64,000 bases of DNA, from the NCBI GenBank assembly GCA_037178625.1, contig CM074131.1, positions 2,232,001-2,296,000 of the forward strand, read 5' to 3'. Of the stretch, positions 22,410 through 32,142 are shown in pieces; the first letter of the stretch is position 1, and each line of letters starts with the position of its first letter. The notes under the pieces were generated by a model. The model did not search any database. It worked only from the letters and a program-made list of their open reading frames with translations, and was not told the origin of the DNA. Position numbers and translations under genes: made by a program. Source of the stretch: Skeletonema tropicum (taxonomy: Eukaryota > Bacillariophyta > Thalassiosirophyceae > Thalassiosirales > Thalassiosiraceae).

Positions 22410-24557
22410 ATGGCACCCTTTTTTCTTCAAACCCTTGAGTTTCGGTGCTCGTTGGAGATGCGAGACTTTCTCAATCAACGTCGTCTTAATCCTGAAGAAG
22501 AACAAAAAGTAAATCGTGGAGTTGAGATCGAACTGGAGACCTTTGGGCGACTGGATAAAAATAAACTTCGAAAGGTCTCCAACTTGCCTGAAGAACTCAT
22601 TGACTATTTGAGTGGAGGCAAAAGGGAGATCCCAGAGTACTTTCATTTTCCCATCAAACGTTATGTTCCAGAACGACGCAAACGTGAAGAAAGGGCAGAC
22701 GATTATCTGAAGATGTTGGCTGACATCATACGCATATACCGGAAAACATTTGTTGGTATCTGGAAAAGCACTTATCTTATGAATGGTGGAGGTCCACTGG
22801 ACGGATCTCAGGATGTTACAGCGTTCCCCGGAAAGCTTCGAGCGCTCGTCCCGACAATAGACGCCGCCGCATGGATCGAGACTCATCATCAGTTCACCAA
22901 TACTTATGGGCAAACTCTTGTCGAGCATAAATTGACATGGCTGCCTCCATCAATGGATCAAGAATTGTGCATCGTCAACATTTGGGACAAGACTTTCGAA
23001 ACTTATATTTCCGAGCTTGATCCCTCAATTTCCTTGGATTCTCAAGGGACAGCTGCTGACATGGCTCCTCCAACAAGCCCCCCAACAGCTTCTGAAGTGG
23101 CTCATCCAACAAGAGAGGATCAACAAGTTGCCTCAGATAGTCAAGAAACTAAAGTGGCTCGTCAAGGAATAACAAAAGGGGAGCTAGACTTTGCCAATGA
23201 AAACGACATTAATTTCGCTGAATTGAAAAAGGCCACTACAGCACTCCTCGGGGATTTCTTGTGCAAGTTGGAAGCAGTGAAAGCTGATTCTTTTCCTGCT
23301 GCTGCTGCTGCTGCTGGTGGTGAAGGTCGTGCTGGTCTATTGTTTGAACCTGGCCCTTCTGCAGAATGCCTCCCATTGCAGGAAACAGCCACTTTTCTGC
23401 TCGATGCGCTGGGTTTGGCTTCGTCTCGATCTGGTGATGAGTCCTCTTTACGTGCCAGTGATGAAGGTCGAAAGCCCCCATATCTCCAACATCTTCCTCC
23501 TCGAGCAAGGTACGAACAGGATCAACAGTTACAGCAAAGATCGTTTGAACCTGGCCTTTCTGGAGAACAACCACCGGGAGCGGGAGGTCAGGATCTGGCG
23601 AATTACCTCCCAAGGCATATGGCCACTTTTGTGCCGGGTGATCCAATCCAACCCCACCATGTTAGTCCTGCTGCTGCTGCTGCTGGAGTTGCTGCTTCTG
23701 CTTCGTCTAGAGGATCTGGTGATGAGTCCTCATTACTTGCCAGTGATGAAGGTCGAAAGCCCCCATATCTCCAACATCTTCCTCCTCGAGCAAGGTACGA
23801 ACAGGATCAACAGTTACAGCAAAGATCGTTTGAACCTGGCCTTTCTGGAGAACAACCACCGGGAGCGGGAGGTCAGGATCTGGCGAATTACCTCCCAAGG
23901 CAGATGGCCACTTTTGTGCCGGGTGATCCAATCCAACCCCACCATGTTAGTCCTGCTGCTGCTGCTGCTGGAGTTGCTGCTTCTGCTTCGTCTAGAGGAT
24001 CTGGTGATGAGTCCTCATTACTTGCCAGTGATGAAGATCGAAAGCCCCCATATCTCCCACATCTTTCTCCTCGAGCAAGGTACGAACAGGATCAACAGTT
24101 ACAGCAATGGAATTATGGTAGATTGACACCACCCTATCTACAGACCCCTCCGACCGAGGCCACGTTTCCTCGTTATGTTGATGCTGGTTTTGGATCTCAT
24201 GCGAATAACTCGGCAGGTGCACATAATGGCCGCCGCCATCACTATGATTATGATTACATGCCAGCACAATCAAACAGGGGCTATGATGTTCCCATGTACG
24301 CAACTGCATTTCGTCAACCTCATTACCGTATCACTGAACCACATGACGAGCACACACAAGAAAGAATTCAACGCTCTTATTCAGACAGAGCTCGCAGAGC
24401 TGCAGTTGGGTACAAACGCAATCACTCTGGAAGTAGGACTGACGTGCCACACAACGAGTACAGCTATCATGATCGTGCCCCTAGTAATGACCAAAGACAT
24501 GAGCGAAATTCGGATCACTTCCCTTGCTCCATTAGCTTGAGAACTACCCATCGCTGA
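22410..24557 (+). CDS. Unknown repeat-rich protein
   Basis: Open frame of 715 codons from the first ATG at 22410; the frame is also open a little further 5'. I do not recognise it. Residues 1 to about 190 look globular, with charged and aromatic residues (RREERADDYLKMLADIIRIY, then WIETHHQFTNTYGQTL). Then come a Pro/Thr linker, a poly-Ala run from GCT codons, and a 95-residue unit repeated about 2.4 times. Each unit carries GDESSL, RKPPYL, ARYEQDQQLQQ and PGLSGEQPPGAGGQ. The tail is rich in His, Tyr and Arg. Low-complexity proteins of this kind can be structural or condensate-forming, but nothing specific is supported. The gene ends just before the second inverted arm. Confidence 0.6.
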   Translation: MAPFFLQTLEFRCSLEMRDFLNQRRLNPEEEQKVNRGVEIELETFGRLDKNKLRKVSNLPEELIDYLSGGKREIPEYFHFPIKRYVPERRKREERADDYLKMLADIIRIYRKTFVGIWKSTYLMNGGGPLDGSQDVTAFPGKLRALVPTIDAAAWIETHHQFTNTYGQTLVEHKLTWLPPSMDQELCIVNIWDKTFETYISELDPSISLDSQGTAADMAPPTSPPTASEVAHPTREDQQVASDSQETKVARQGITKGELDFANENDINFAELKKATTALLGDFLCKLEAVKADSFPAAAAAAGGEGRAGLLFEPGPSAECLPLQETATFLLDALGLASSRSGDESSLRASDEGRKPPYLQHLPPRARYEQDQQLQQRSFEPGLSGEQPPGAGGQDLANYLPRHMATFVPGDPIQPHHVSPAAAAAGVAASASSRGSGDESSLLASDEGRKPPYLQHLPPRARYEQDQQLQQRSFEPGLSGEQPPGAGGQDLANYLPRQMATFVPGDPIQPHHVSPAAAAAGVAASASSRGSGDESSLLASDEDRKPPYLPHLSPRARYEQDQQLQQWNYGRLTPPYLQTPPTEATFPRYVDAGFGSHANNSAGAHNGRRHHYDYDYMPAQSNRGYDVPMYATAFRQPHYRITEPHDEHTQERIQRSYSDRARRAAVGYKRNHSGSRTDVPHNEYSYHDRAPSNDQRHERNSDHFPCSISLRTTHR
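23433..24110 (+). repeat. 285-bp coding tandem repeat, about 2.4 units
   Basis: Unit starts at 23433, 23718 and 24003 (GGTGATGAGTCCTC) with period 285, a multiple of three, so the protein repeats every 95 residues. Units 1 and 2 are nearly identical; unit 3 is cut after about 105 bp. The high identity points to recent expansion or to unequal exchange. Confidence 0.9.
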
Positions 24558-24622
24558 AGTCGATCACCTGCTTTGATAACTCAGAACAATCAAATGAAAT
24601 ATATATAATATATATATATATA

Positions 24623-25048
24623 TTCCTCGATCTGTTTAAAAAATATATGAATATGAAATTTTGAGATGGGTTACAATGAAATAAGCGAGGCTGTTAATTT
24701 GTACTTCAATTTTAGCTTACAGTCAGCATCGACAACTCCAGCACCACAGCCGATCATTCTCTTAACAGCAACACCACTACATAATACACAACAGAACAAA
24801 ACGCAGGAATTAATATGAATGCATGATAACATAGCACACAATATCGAGCATTGTCGGACTTGCCTCCTTGGAGCGATACGGGCATAAGTTCCCTCTGGAC
24901 AGGCAACACTCAAGTCAGTTTTAATAACTGCCATCCCCCCAGCAGGTACGACTTTAGGCTCCGCTGCACATAAATCAAACCCAGCAGATTCGGGTGACCA
25001 GCGAGTTGGCATAGTGGCATTAGGACTGAGGAGTTTTACCAATAGCAT
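24623..25048 (-). pseudogene. Truncated dUTPase copy
   Basis: Contains dUTPase exon 1 (from the ATG at 25048), intron 1, exon 2, intron 2 and only the first 9 bp of exon 3. Motifs 1-3 are present, but motif 4 (GDRIAQLIL) and the capping tail (motif 5) are absent, so no working trimer active site can form. Introns are retained, so it arose by DNA duplication, not reverse transcription. The shared part appears identical to the intact gene. Confidence 0.88.
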
Positions 25049-25205
25049 GATGGGAGGTGTGGAAACAATGTAATAGAAGGCTGGAGATGTATCGCCATCT
25101 GCGGAAGTTAGATAGCTGAATAGGGTGGGGGCGGCTCTGGAGAGATAGACGAGATCTTCTTCATAGGACTGATCAAGCCAAACGAACGGTTCCCGGAAAA
25201 AAGGA

Positions 25206-25240
<35 letters not shown>

Positions 25241-25290
25241 TCCGTCCCCACCTCCTCTGTCCCGCGTCCGGTCGAGCTGCTGCGTACTAA
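24623..25290 (-). repeat. Inverted-repeat arm B (668 bp)
   Basis: Reverse-complement twin of 16753-17385. It differs by a 35-bp insertion at about 25198-25232 consisting of a (TA)n tract and a duplicated T6 run. Its inner edge runs into another (TA)n stretch (about 24597-24622), where the match to dUTPase exon 3 is lost. Confidence 0.93.
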
Positions 25291-25737
25291 TTTCAAATAA
25301 CGAATATATAATACGCCTTTGCTACTCCAACCAGCATGCGGAAGGAATAACCATCGACACCATCCAATGCAATGACAAGCACGGTATTTTGCTTGCAGGT
25401 AACAATGTAACAGACTTGTAACAAGCAGACTTGTTACAAGTTACGCGCATCGTGTTGTCGTCTCAAAATCGTCGCCCGCGCGCCCCGGCGGCCCCCGGCG
25501 AAAATCTCAGCCATACCATTATCAACATTATCAACATCAATCCCCATCCACCCCACACCTCCCAGCCATTGTATCGACGCCCCCGCCCTCATTGTCCTCG
25601 TCATCTATAGAGAGTGCGGCTCATTAGTTAGTAGTCTGTTGGAGCTTGACTAATGTTTTTTGTACACATAATTAATTTTCATTGAAAATAGAAACCCATA
25701 ATTATTTTATACGCAGCACGCAGCCATCAACATCATC
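25291..25737. other. CRNKL1 upstream region with a hairpin
   Basis: Promoter-side spacer. It contains a GC-rich patch (about 25469-25500) and a perfect 12-bp inverted repeat (ACTTGTAACAAG, 4-nt loop, CTTGTTACAAGT; 25414-25441). No gene is seen. Confidence 0.5.
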
Positions 25738-27837
25738 ATGTCCAACCAAGCCAGAGTAAAAAACAGGGCACCTGCACCCATCCAAATATCCGCCGAACAA
25801 ATCCTCCGCGAGGCAGCCGAACGCCAGGAGCAGCACATCCTAGACCCCATTGTTAAAATCCACGATGCAGAGGAGTACCAATCCCATCTACGAGATAGGC
25901 GGAAACATTTCGAGGATAACATCCGCTACAGGCGGGAACACATTGGGAACTGGGTCAAGTATGCGAGGTTTGAAGAGGAGAATCGGGAGTTTGAACGGGC
26001 GAGGAGCGTCTTTGAGAGGGCGTTGGAGGTGGAAGTTCGGAATCCGGAGTTATGGCTGCGATATGCGGAATTAGAAATGAGGAATGAATTTATAAATCGC
26101 GCTAGAAATGTGCTGGATAGGGCTGTTCAACTATTGCCGCGGGTGGACTTTTTGTGGTATAAATATGTTTACATGGAGGAGATGGTGGGGGATGTTCCCA
26201 AGTGCAGAGCCGTCTTTGACAGATGGATGGACTGGATGCCCGATGATAACGCGTGGATGTCATACGCTCGATTTGAGGGGCGATGTGGCCACTGGGATCA
26301 GGCCAAGGAAATCATGAAACGATATGCCAATGCCTATCCATCATCAAAGTCATTTATGAGATTTGCCAAATGGGCAGAGTATGAAGCGAAAGACGTCGAC
26401 CTGGCGAGGACCGTTTACGAGAGTGCCTTGGTTGAGTTGGAACCTGAAGAGAGTCGACAGGCCAGGGTGTTTGGTAGATTTGCCGCATTTGAGGAACGTC
26501 AGGGGGAATATGAAAGGGCGCGTGTGATATATAAACATGCAACGAAACTACTTCATCTAGGGCAGGAAGGAACCCAGCCTCCCGGGGAGGAAGAAGTTTC
26601 CAAGTGGGAACAAGAGAAAAGAAATGAGCTGTACAAAGCTTACATTGCATTTGAAAAGAAAAGGGGGGATAAGGCAGGCATCGAAGATATAGTTATAACA
26701 AGTCAACGTGCCCAATACGAAAAGAGAGTCAATGACGATCCTCGAGATTATGACGCTTGGTTTGAGTATGCGAAAATGGAGGAGGAAAATGAAGTTGAAG
26801 GGGTGGACAACGCGGGCAAGGTACGCGAGGTATACGAAAGAGCCATCGCAAACGTCCCTCCCTCCATGGAAGAGAAGCAGCTGTGGAAGAGGTATATCTA
26901 TCTATGGATATACTACGCCCTCTACGAAGAATTGCAGCAGCACAATCTTGACCGTGCATCAAAAATTTACGACGCCTGTATAGATCTGATACCACATTCC
27001 AAGTTCAGCTTTTCCAAAATATGGATAAACGCTGCCAAGCTTCACATTCGTCGAAAAGATCTGGTGTCAGCACGGAAACTTCTCGGGAAGGCTATTGGCA
27101 TGTGCGGAAAGGAGAGGATCTTTACTGAATACATTGCTCTAGAGCTGGCGTTGGGAGAAGTCGACAGGTGTCGTGCCTTATATACAAATTATTTGAAGCA
27201 AATGCCACATAATTGTCGGGCATGGTCAAAGTACGCTGACCTTGAGAAATCTGTTGGAGAAACTGAGAGATGTCGGGCGATATTCGAATTGGCTGTGTCG
27301 CAGGCAGCACTTGACATGCCTGAGATGCTGTGGAAGAACTACATTGACTTTGAAATTGAAGAAGGGGAAGGAGACAACGTCCGTGCCCTATTCGAAAGGT
27401 TGCTTGAAAAGACCGGACATGTGAAGGTTTGGATATCATTTGCTCAATTCGAGGGAACCGGAGTAGGGAAAGGTGTAGCAACTGCTAGAGATACCTTCCA
27501 GCGGGCGCATGGCCAAATGAAGGAGGCCGGCCTCAAGGAAGAACGGGTGTTACTCCTAGATGCATGGCGTGTCTTTGAGAAACAGAAGGGAGATGCAGAG
27601 AGCCTTGCCAAGGTTGACGCGATGTTGCCTCGTCGTGTCAAGAGAAAGCGCATGAGAACTGATGAAAATGGTGCTGAATTGGGCTGGGAAGAGTATTTCG
27701 ATTACCACTTCCCAGACGATGGTGATTCTAAGGCAGGGAACCTCAAGATATTGGAAATGGCTGCTAAATGGAAACAGGCGCAGCAGGCACAAGATAGCAG
27801 TTCGTCATCTGAAGATGAAAGTGACGACGAAGATTAA
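25738..27837 (+). CDS. CRNKL1: Crooked-neck-like pre-mRNA splicing factor (CLF1/CRNKL1)
   Basis: Intronless, 699 aa, the usual family size. CRNKL1/Clf1 is a scaffold of the Prp19-associated NineTeen complex in the spliceosome and is needed for its activation. The N-terminus (VKNRAPAPIQISAEQILREA) is close to universal for the family. From about residue 55 to 650 follow tandem HAT repeats (half-a-TPR) with the W..Y...E...... R...ER pattern, for example NWVKYARFEEENREFERAR, LWLRYAELEMRNEFINRAR and AWMSYARFEGRCGHWDQAK. The C-terminus is Ser/Asp/Glu-rich (SSSSSEDESDDED), a likely CK2 target. The start is fixed by the conserved N-terminus. Confidence 0.98.
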   Translation: MSNQARVKNRAPAPIQISAEQILREAAERQEQHILDPIVKIHDAEEYQSHLRDRRKHFEDNIRYRREHIGNWVKYARFEEENREFERARSVFERALEVEVRNPELWLRYAELEMRNEFINRARNVLDRAVQLLPRVDFLWYKYVYMEEMVGDVPKCRAVFDRWMDWMPDDNAWMSYARFEGRCGHWDQAKEIMKRYANAYPSSKSFMRFAKWAEYEAKDVDLARTVYESALVELEPEESRQARVFGRFAAFEERQGEYERARVIYKHATKLLHLGQEGTQPPGEEEVSKWEQEKRNELYKAYIAFEKKRGDKAGIEDIVITSQRAQYEKRVNDDPRDYDAWFEYAKMEEENEVEGVDNAGKVREVYERAIANVPPSMEEKQLWKRYIYLWIYYALYEELQQHNLDRASKIYDACIDLIPHSKFSFSKIWINAAKLHIRRKDLVSARKLLGKAIGMCGKERIFTEYIALELALGEVDRCRALYTNYLKQMPHNCRAWSKYADLEKSVGETERCRAIFELAVSQAALDMPEMLWKNYIDFEIEEGEGDNVRALFERLLEKTGHVKVWISFAQFEGTGVGKGVATARDTFQRAHGQMKEAGLKEERVLLLDAWRVFEKQKGDAESLAKVDAMLPRRVKRKRMRTDENGAELGWEEYFDYHFPDDGDSKAGNLKILEMAAKWKQAQQAQDSSSSSEDESDDED

Positions 27838-28394
27838 AGAAATTTGTATTTTGACATCAAACAGACAAGGAGCTCAAGGTAAGATCATTTGTCCTCATCG
27901 TTGATCGAAACACGCAACTTGTATCTCCGGCTCAAGCTTCATGGCATTCCCCTCACGGGTTGAGTGCCGTGATGTTAATGTGTTTGACTCGGTCAATCTG
28001 TATTGCAATATGAAAGCAGACAGTCTTTATAGTTGGATGTCTGATTGATTCTCCACAATCACGATGTCCTGGTAGATTTCCAACATTGTTTTGATATTCT
28101 TAGAATGGAGCTCACACTTCCCCATTTTTTCATTTTAGACATCTCATTACTCAGGTGTACGATGTGAACCTATCAAATCATCCTTCGAATTTGTGTCATC
28201 ACATTGCGGTGAAGAAGTCATTACAACGTCAAGCTATCGACCAGCCAATCGCGAAAGTATTGGATATGCAGCAAATATAAGACACGGTTGAGCACATGAC
28301 TCAGGATCTATGTATTCAGTGTGCTTCATCAGAAGACCTTCTGATTACTTTAAATCATCCTTTACATTATTTACACAACACACGTATTTAATTT
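27838..28394. other. Intergenic region between convergent genes
   Basis: 557 bp between CRNKL1 and the convergent HscB gene. I see no open frame, RNA gene or repeat that can be supported; it presumably contains the two 3' ends. Confidence 0.5.
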
Positions 28395-29039
28395 TTATGA
28401 ATGAACAGATGTCATTTTACCCACAATCGTCTCTTCAATCCTGGCCCAATACTGAAGCTTGGCAGTAGTGCGTTTTGCATCATCAATGCGTCCATCTCGA
28501 AATGCTTCTGCTAATTGACCTATCAATTCATCTTTCTTCGCCAAACTTGACTGTAGGATTGGCCTAAGCTCTTCATCTGAGGACGCATCTTCTATTTGCT
28601 CTCTAATTTCCATTACCTCAAATAGTAATGCATGGTCAATAATAGACTGATCATTCAGCTCTTCAATTGGAGTTCCGTGTAGCTCTAATAAATGCAGCGC
28701 TCTCAACAGAGGATCTCCAATAACACCATATGCTCGTGTTACATCTGTGGCCATAGATGCCTTTTGATCAGACACTTCTTTCGTCGCTGTTGCATATCTA
28801 TCAGGATGCAATTCTTTCATTAGATGCTTGTACTTTGCTTTTAGCTCATCCAGTGGTATTGTAAATGTTTGCTCAAATCCCAAAATTCGAAAGTGATCTA
28901 TTTCATTCTCACTCACATCTTGTGTCCGTGATGCCGCTGATGTTCCAGAGAACCGAGCTGTGATAATGCTGCTACTCGCACCGCTTCTACGTATAGATGG
29001 GGAAGCTCTACGCAGACTGACTGCAAATAGATTCATCAT
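28395..29039 (-). CDS. HSCB: HscB/Jac1 co-chaperone for Fe-S cluster transfer
   Basis: 214-aa J-protein that delivers ISCU-bound Fe-S clusters to the mitochondrial Hsp70. Residues 1-40 form an Arg/Ser-rich mitochondrial presequence. The J domain starts at about 46 (IDHFRILGF) with the Hsp70-stimulating HPD at 78-80. The HscB C-terminal oligomerisation domain runs from about 135 (EVMEIREQIEDASSDEEL) to the end and has the three-helix pattern of the family. The human protein's N-terminal zinc-binding cysteines are absent, as in yeast and bacteria. It is divergent from the SF-assemblin gene, with 251 bp between the start codons. Confidence 0.93.
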   Translation of the reverse strand: MMNLFAVSLRRASPSIRRSGASSSIITARFSGTSAASRTQDVSENEIDHFRILGFEQTFTIPLDELKAKYKHLMKELHPDRYATATKEVSDQKASMATDVTRAYGVIGDPLLRALHLLELHGTPIEELNDQSIIDHALLFEVMEIREQIEDASSDEELRPILQSSLAKKDELIGQLAEAFRDGRIDDAKRTTAKLQYWARIEETIVGKMTSVHS

Positions 29040-29290
29040 GATGTTGTTCTTATTGCCGAGGAGGTCCGGAGTGTGTGGCCTGGTGTGGCGGCTGTGTGTT
29101 GTGTTGGATGGAGGTGGGAGTGGGAGGGGAGGGGAGGGGAGGGGAGAGAGAATCTACACAAAACCGTACCAAAGTTCTACGTAGGAATTGAACTCATGAC
29201 CGCAAAAATGATCTCTCTCTATTGCATAATGCAGCAAACAGAAACAGGTAGGCGGATCTAATTAAATACACATCAAGAAGTAAAAGTAAG

Positions 29291-30103
29291 ATGGCAGAGT
29301 GGACACCTAACCATCATGGAGGAAGAGGAGGCAATAATGCAGATGATGAGGATCTCATGTCTCCAGCAAAGAAGAAGCTGAGTAACATGGTGCTAGGCGA
29401 CGGAGGATTTGAATCATTGATGAAAGAGCGCACTGCCCTCCGACGTGAAAAGGAAGAACAATCTCTTGCTCAGGTAATGATTCAACTAACTGCTGCAGAG
29501 AGAGCTCTCAGTACAGAGACACAGCGTCGAATCGAGTCCACGCACGCCATTCAAAAAAGTTGCACACAAAAGATTATTGAAATGGAAAATAATTTTCAAA
29601 GGATATTAGATGAACGGACCCGGCGTATGGAAGAACGGTTGGTGTCTGTGCAAGAGAAGGTAGAAGAATTGGCTGTAAAATTTGAAGAAGAGAGGGAGAC
29701 TGTACCTGCAGCGATGGAGAAGACAGGTCAAGAATTGTTAGACATGGTGTCCACATTCCAACAAGAGTTGGCTGACGAACGAAATGATAGATTGAACAGG
29801 GAGGGGAGGATATTGGCACAGATGGACGCTCATGCTTCTGAAATCATCAATTCGATTGAGTACGAGACCAATCAGCGTGATCAGATTGCCAATAATTTGC
29901 AGGAGAGGATCGCAACCAATGAGCACCTCCGTGCACAAAATGAAAGAGACATTCAAGAGAAAATTGAGAATGAGTTATCGGATTTGAGAGGAATGATTGA
30001 TAAAGAGAAGCAGGAGAGAAAGATGGAAGATGATGAAATTGTCATTGCATTGAATAAGTATACGAAGCAGTTACAGAGCAGCCTTTCTGTTATTAGTTCG
30101 TAA
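29291..30103 (+). CDS. SF-assemblin/beta-giardin-type coiled-coil protein
   Basis: 270 aa, intronless. After a short head (about 40 residues, with MSPAKKKLSNMV) nearly the whole protein is one charged coiled coil with regular heptads and few prolines. The pattern (QRRIESTHAIQKSCTQKI, then LDERTRRMEERLVSVQ, then NEHLRAQNERDIQEKIENEL) and the size match SF-assemblin. That protein forms 2-nm striated fibres at basal bodies of flagellate algae and, in apicomplexans, links centrosomes to budding daughter cells. In a centric diatom it could serve sperm flagella or a centriole-like structure. Other coiled-coil proteins could mimic it, but length and spacing favour the call. Confidence 0.8.
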   Translation: MAEWTPNHHGGRGGNNADDEDLMSPAKKKLSNMVLGDGGFESLMKERTALRREKEEQSLAQVMIQLTAAERALSTETQRRIESTHAIQKSCTQKIIEMENNFQRILDERTRRMEERLVSVQEKVEELAVKFEEERETVPAAMEKTGQELLDMVSTFQQELADERNDRLNREGRILAQMDAHASEIINSIEYETNQRDQIANNLQERIATNEHLRAQNERDIQEKIENELSDLRGMIDKEKQERKMEDDEIVIALNKYTKQLQSSLSVISS

Positions 30104-30145
30104 AGAAGCTGCTTACTCGTATCAAATAAGATTTACATCATTACT

Positions 30146-32142
30146 CTACATCAAATTGTGCTCAACGCTTTCTAGCTCAGCCATCCATTCCTTCTCCTTA
30201 GCTACCTTTTCTAGCTGTTCGTCATTCAACACTTTTCCATTGGCTCTCATATCTTTTAATTTGTTGATGGCTTTCAAATTTTTGAGTAGCTTTTTCCGTC
30301 TTTTCTTAGCATCCCTAATGTTGTCCTCGTCGATGATAGTTGATCTGACTTCTTGCGGTGGCGGATCGACAGGTTGAACAGGCTGTAATGACATGCCCTT
30401 TACGAGCGATATGAGACGTTCCGCTTCAGCAATCTCAAAGTCGTCGTCATAGGTAGGGTCTACGAAGTCATCGGCCCCTTCCTCGTCATCCAGATCAACG
30501 GCCAAATCATCAATTGAAAATTGCACGACTGATCCATGTCTCAAGTCTACTTCATTACTCTCTTGGAAGTCAGATTCTGCTTGTACTTTGACGCTGTTGT
30601 CATCTTCTTCGTCGCCTTCATCATCTTCATAGACTCCAACAATGGGGAGGCCAGCTGGTTCAGCAAACTTGGACAATTCTGCCGCCGCGGCCGCTGCTTC
30701 CTTTTGTTTCTTCTTCTCGTTCGCAGCAGTGAGCTGCCCACATCCAGCATCAATATCAATCCCTCTCCTCATACGTGGCGTAGCACTGATTCCAAACTCC
30801 CTCTCTAGAACTTCAACAAACTTTCCAACGTTCTTTCGTCCTGACGGTCCTCCTCCGTAGCCTCCAGTCGGATTCAGGGAATGAGGTTAATGTGGCTCAT
30901 GTCTGGACGGATATCATATGTTTTCAATAACCTTCCAAGAGTTCGTGCCACCTCTGGCGTGTCATTCTCACCCTCAATCAAGGCCCATTCGAATGTGACT
31001 CTTTGCTTCTTGACTCTGATATATTCCTTGATTGTTGTCATTAGTTCATGCAAACCTCCATATCGTTTGTTTGCAGGTAACAGCGCGGTGCGTTCTTCCT
31101 CTGTAGCACAGTGCAACGAGAGTGCGAGTCGCACTTGGATGTCTTCCTCCATCAACTTTCGAATGTTAGGGACAACACCAACAGTGGAGACTGTTATTTT
31201 TCGTGCCCCAATACCCAACTCCTCATTCATTCTTCGAATAGCTGCAATCACATTCCTGTAATTGGCCAGTGGCTCACCCATTCCCATCATGACAACATTA
31301 CTTAGTCGTTCACCATCTGACTTTAATTCACTTGCAAATCTAGCCACTTGTTCAAATATCTCTTCCGACGTTAGCTGTCTCGCGAATCCCATTTGACCAG
31401 TTGCACAAAAGACACAATCCTGAATGAAATAGTAAGAAATAAGTTGTTAGTGAACATCAAACAGTCACATAATACAAGAACAGCTTAAGCATCTCCCAAT
31501 TGTACCAAGAACAAGCAACAAGCAACAGAAGCCTCATTGTATATGGGTTAGGTGATATTGCAGGGTCACTGCATGGTCCTCAGTGAGTCTAATCCTATGC
31601 AGTAAAGTGAGATTAACGCATTTCTGCGTCGGTCTCTGCACGTCGGAAGTTCTTGGTTAATCATAAGCTATCTGTCTCTCAGTTGCTTGGTACTCTTGTT
31701 GATCTTCACTACAGTACACTTTTCAAAATCAAAACAAACACGCACCCATTGCACATCCGGCCTGTGATGATATGCACGCAGTCCGTCTTCCATCTTCGTA
31801 GGGCATCAGAACCGATTCAATCATTTGTCCATCATGCAACTTGTACGCACGCTTTCGTGTCCCATCATTCGATACCTGTTCAACTTCCAGATGCAGTGAT
31901 CCAATCGTCGCACGCTCTTTTAGAATTGCGCGTAACTTTTTCGGCAAATCGGACATGTCATCAATGTCAGTAACGCCCTGATTGAAGATCCAATTGTTGA
32001 TTTGTCGAGCACGAAAGGCAGGGAAGCCCCAACTTTTGATGATTGTTTCTAATTCTGGGAGTGGAAGTGTGAGTAGATTGACTTTGAACAGTTCCATATC
32101 TGGTGATGTAGGTGACGATGAATCAACAGATTGTCTGGTCAT
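30146..32142 (-). CDS. rlmN: RlmN/Cfr-type radical SAM methyltransferase with an acidic C-terminal extension (frame broken)
   Basis: RlmN enzymes methylate C2 of an adenine in 23S rRNA and some tRNAs. Exon 1 (ATG 32142 to about 31746) holds the N-terminal domain and SSQAGCAM. Exon 2 (from 31419) continues DCVFCATGQMGF, so the CxxxCxxC Fe-S motif is split by a 326-nt intron. Conserved later parts are MMGMGEPLANY and VSTVGVVPNI, then HINLIP and LNPTGGYGGG. Between the last two, one base is missing (at about 30876, CCCTGAAT for CCCCTGAAT or similar), producing a stop. The other frame continues with GIDIDAGCGQL, including the catalytic-type Cys. The splice junction is also off by one base with a GT donor. 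About 190 extra residues, acidic then Lys-rich, follow the enzyme; bacterial RlmN lacks them. A plastid or mitochondrial rRNA target is likely. The true start is uncertain. Confidence 0.85.

Noticed and set aside
23317..24126. 269-codon alternative frame over the tandem repeats
   Set aside because: Open because a 285-bp repeat keeps any stop-free frame stop-free; the sequence is Leu-run low complexity. Kept only as a note in the findings.
16753..24557. dUTPase, RNR2, RING and MORN genes as a remnant of a giant virus
   Set aside because: These gene types are common in large DNA viruses, but RNR2 and dUTPase here have spliceosomal introns and RNR2 has the eukaryotic FSLDADF tail. No capsid, packaging or polymerase gene is seen, so cellular genes are simpler.
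30146..30772. Separate gene starting MRRGIDIDAG
   Set aside because: That segment is the conserved C-terminal RlmN motif; it is the same gene after a one-base break.
30874..30876. TGA in the RlmN-like gene as a selenocysteine codon
   Set aside because: After the TGA the same frame is not conserved; the neighbouring frame is. It is a frame break, not recoding.
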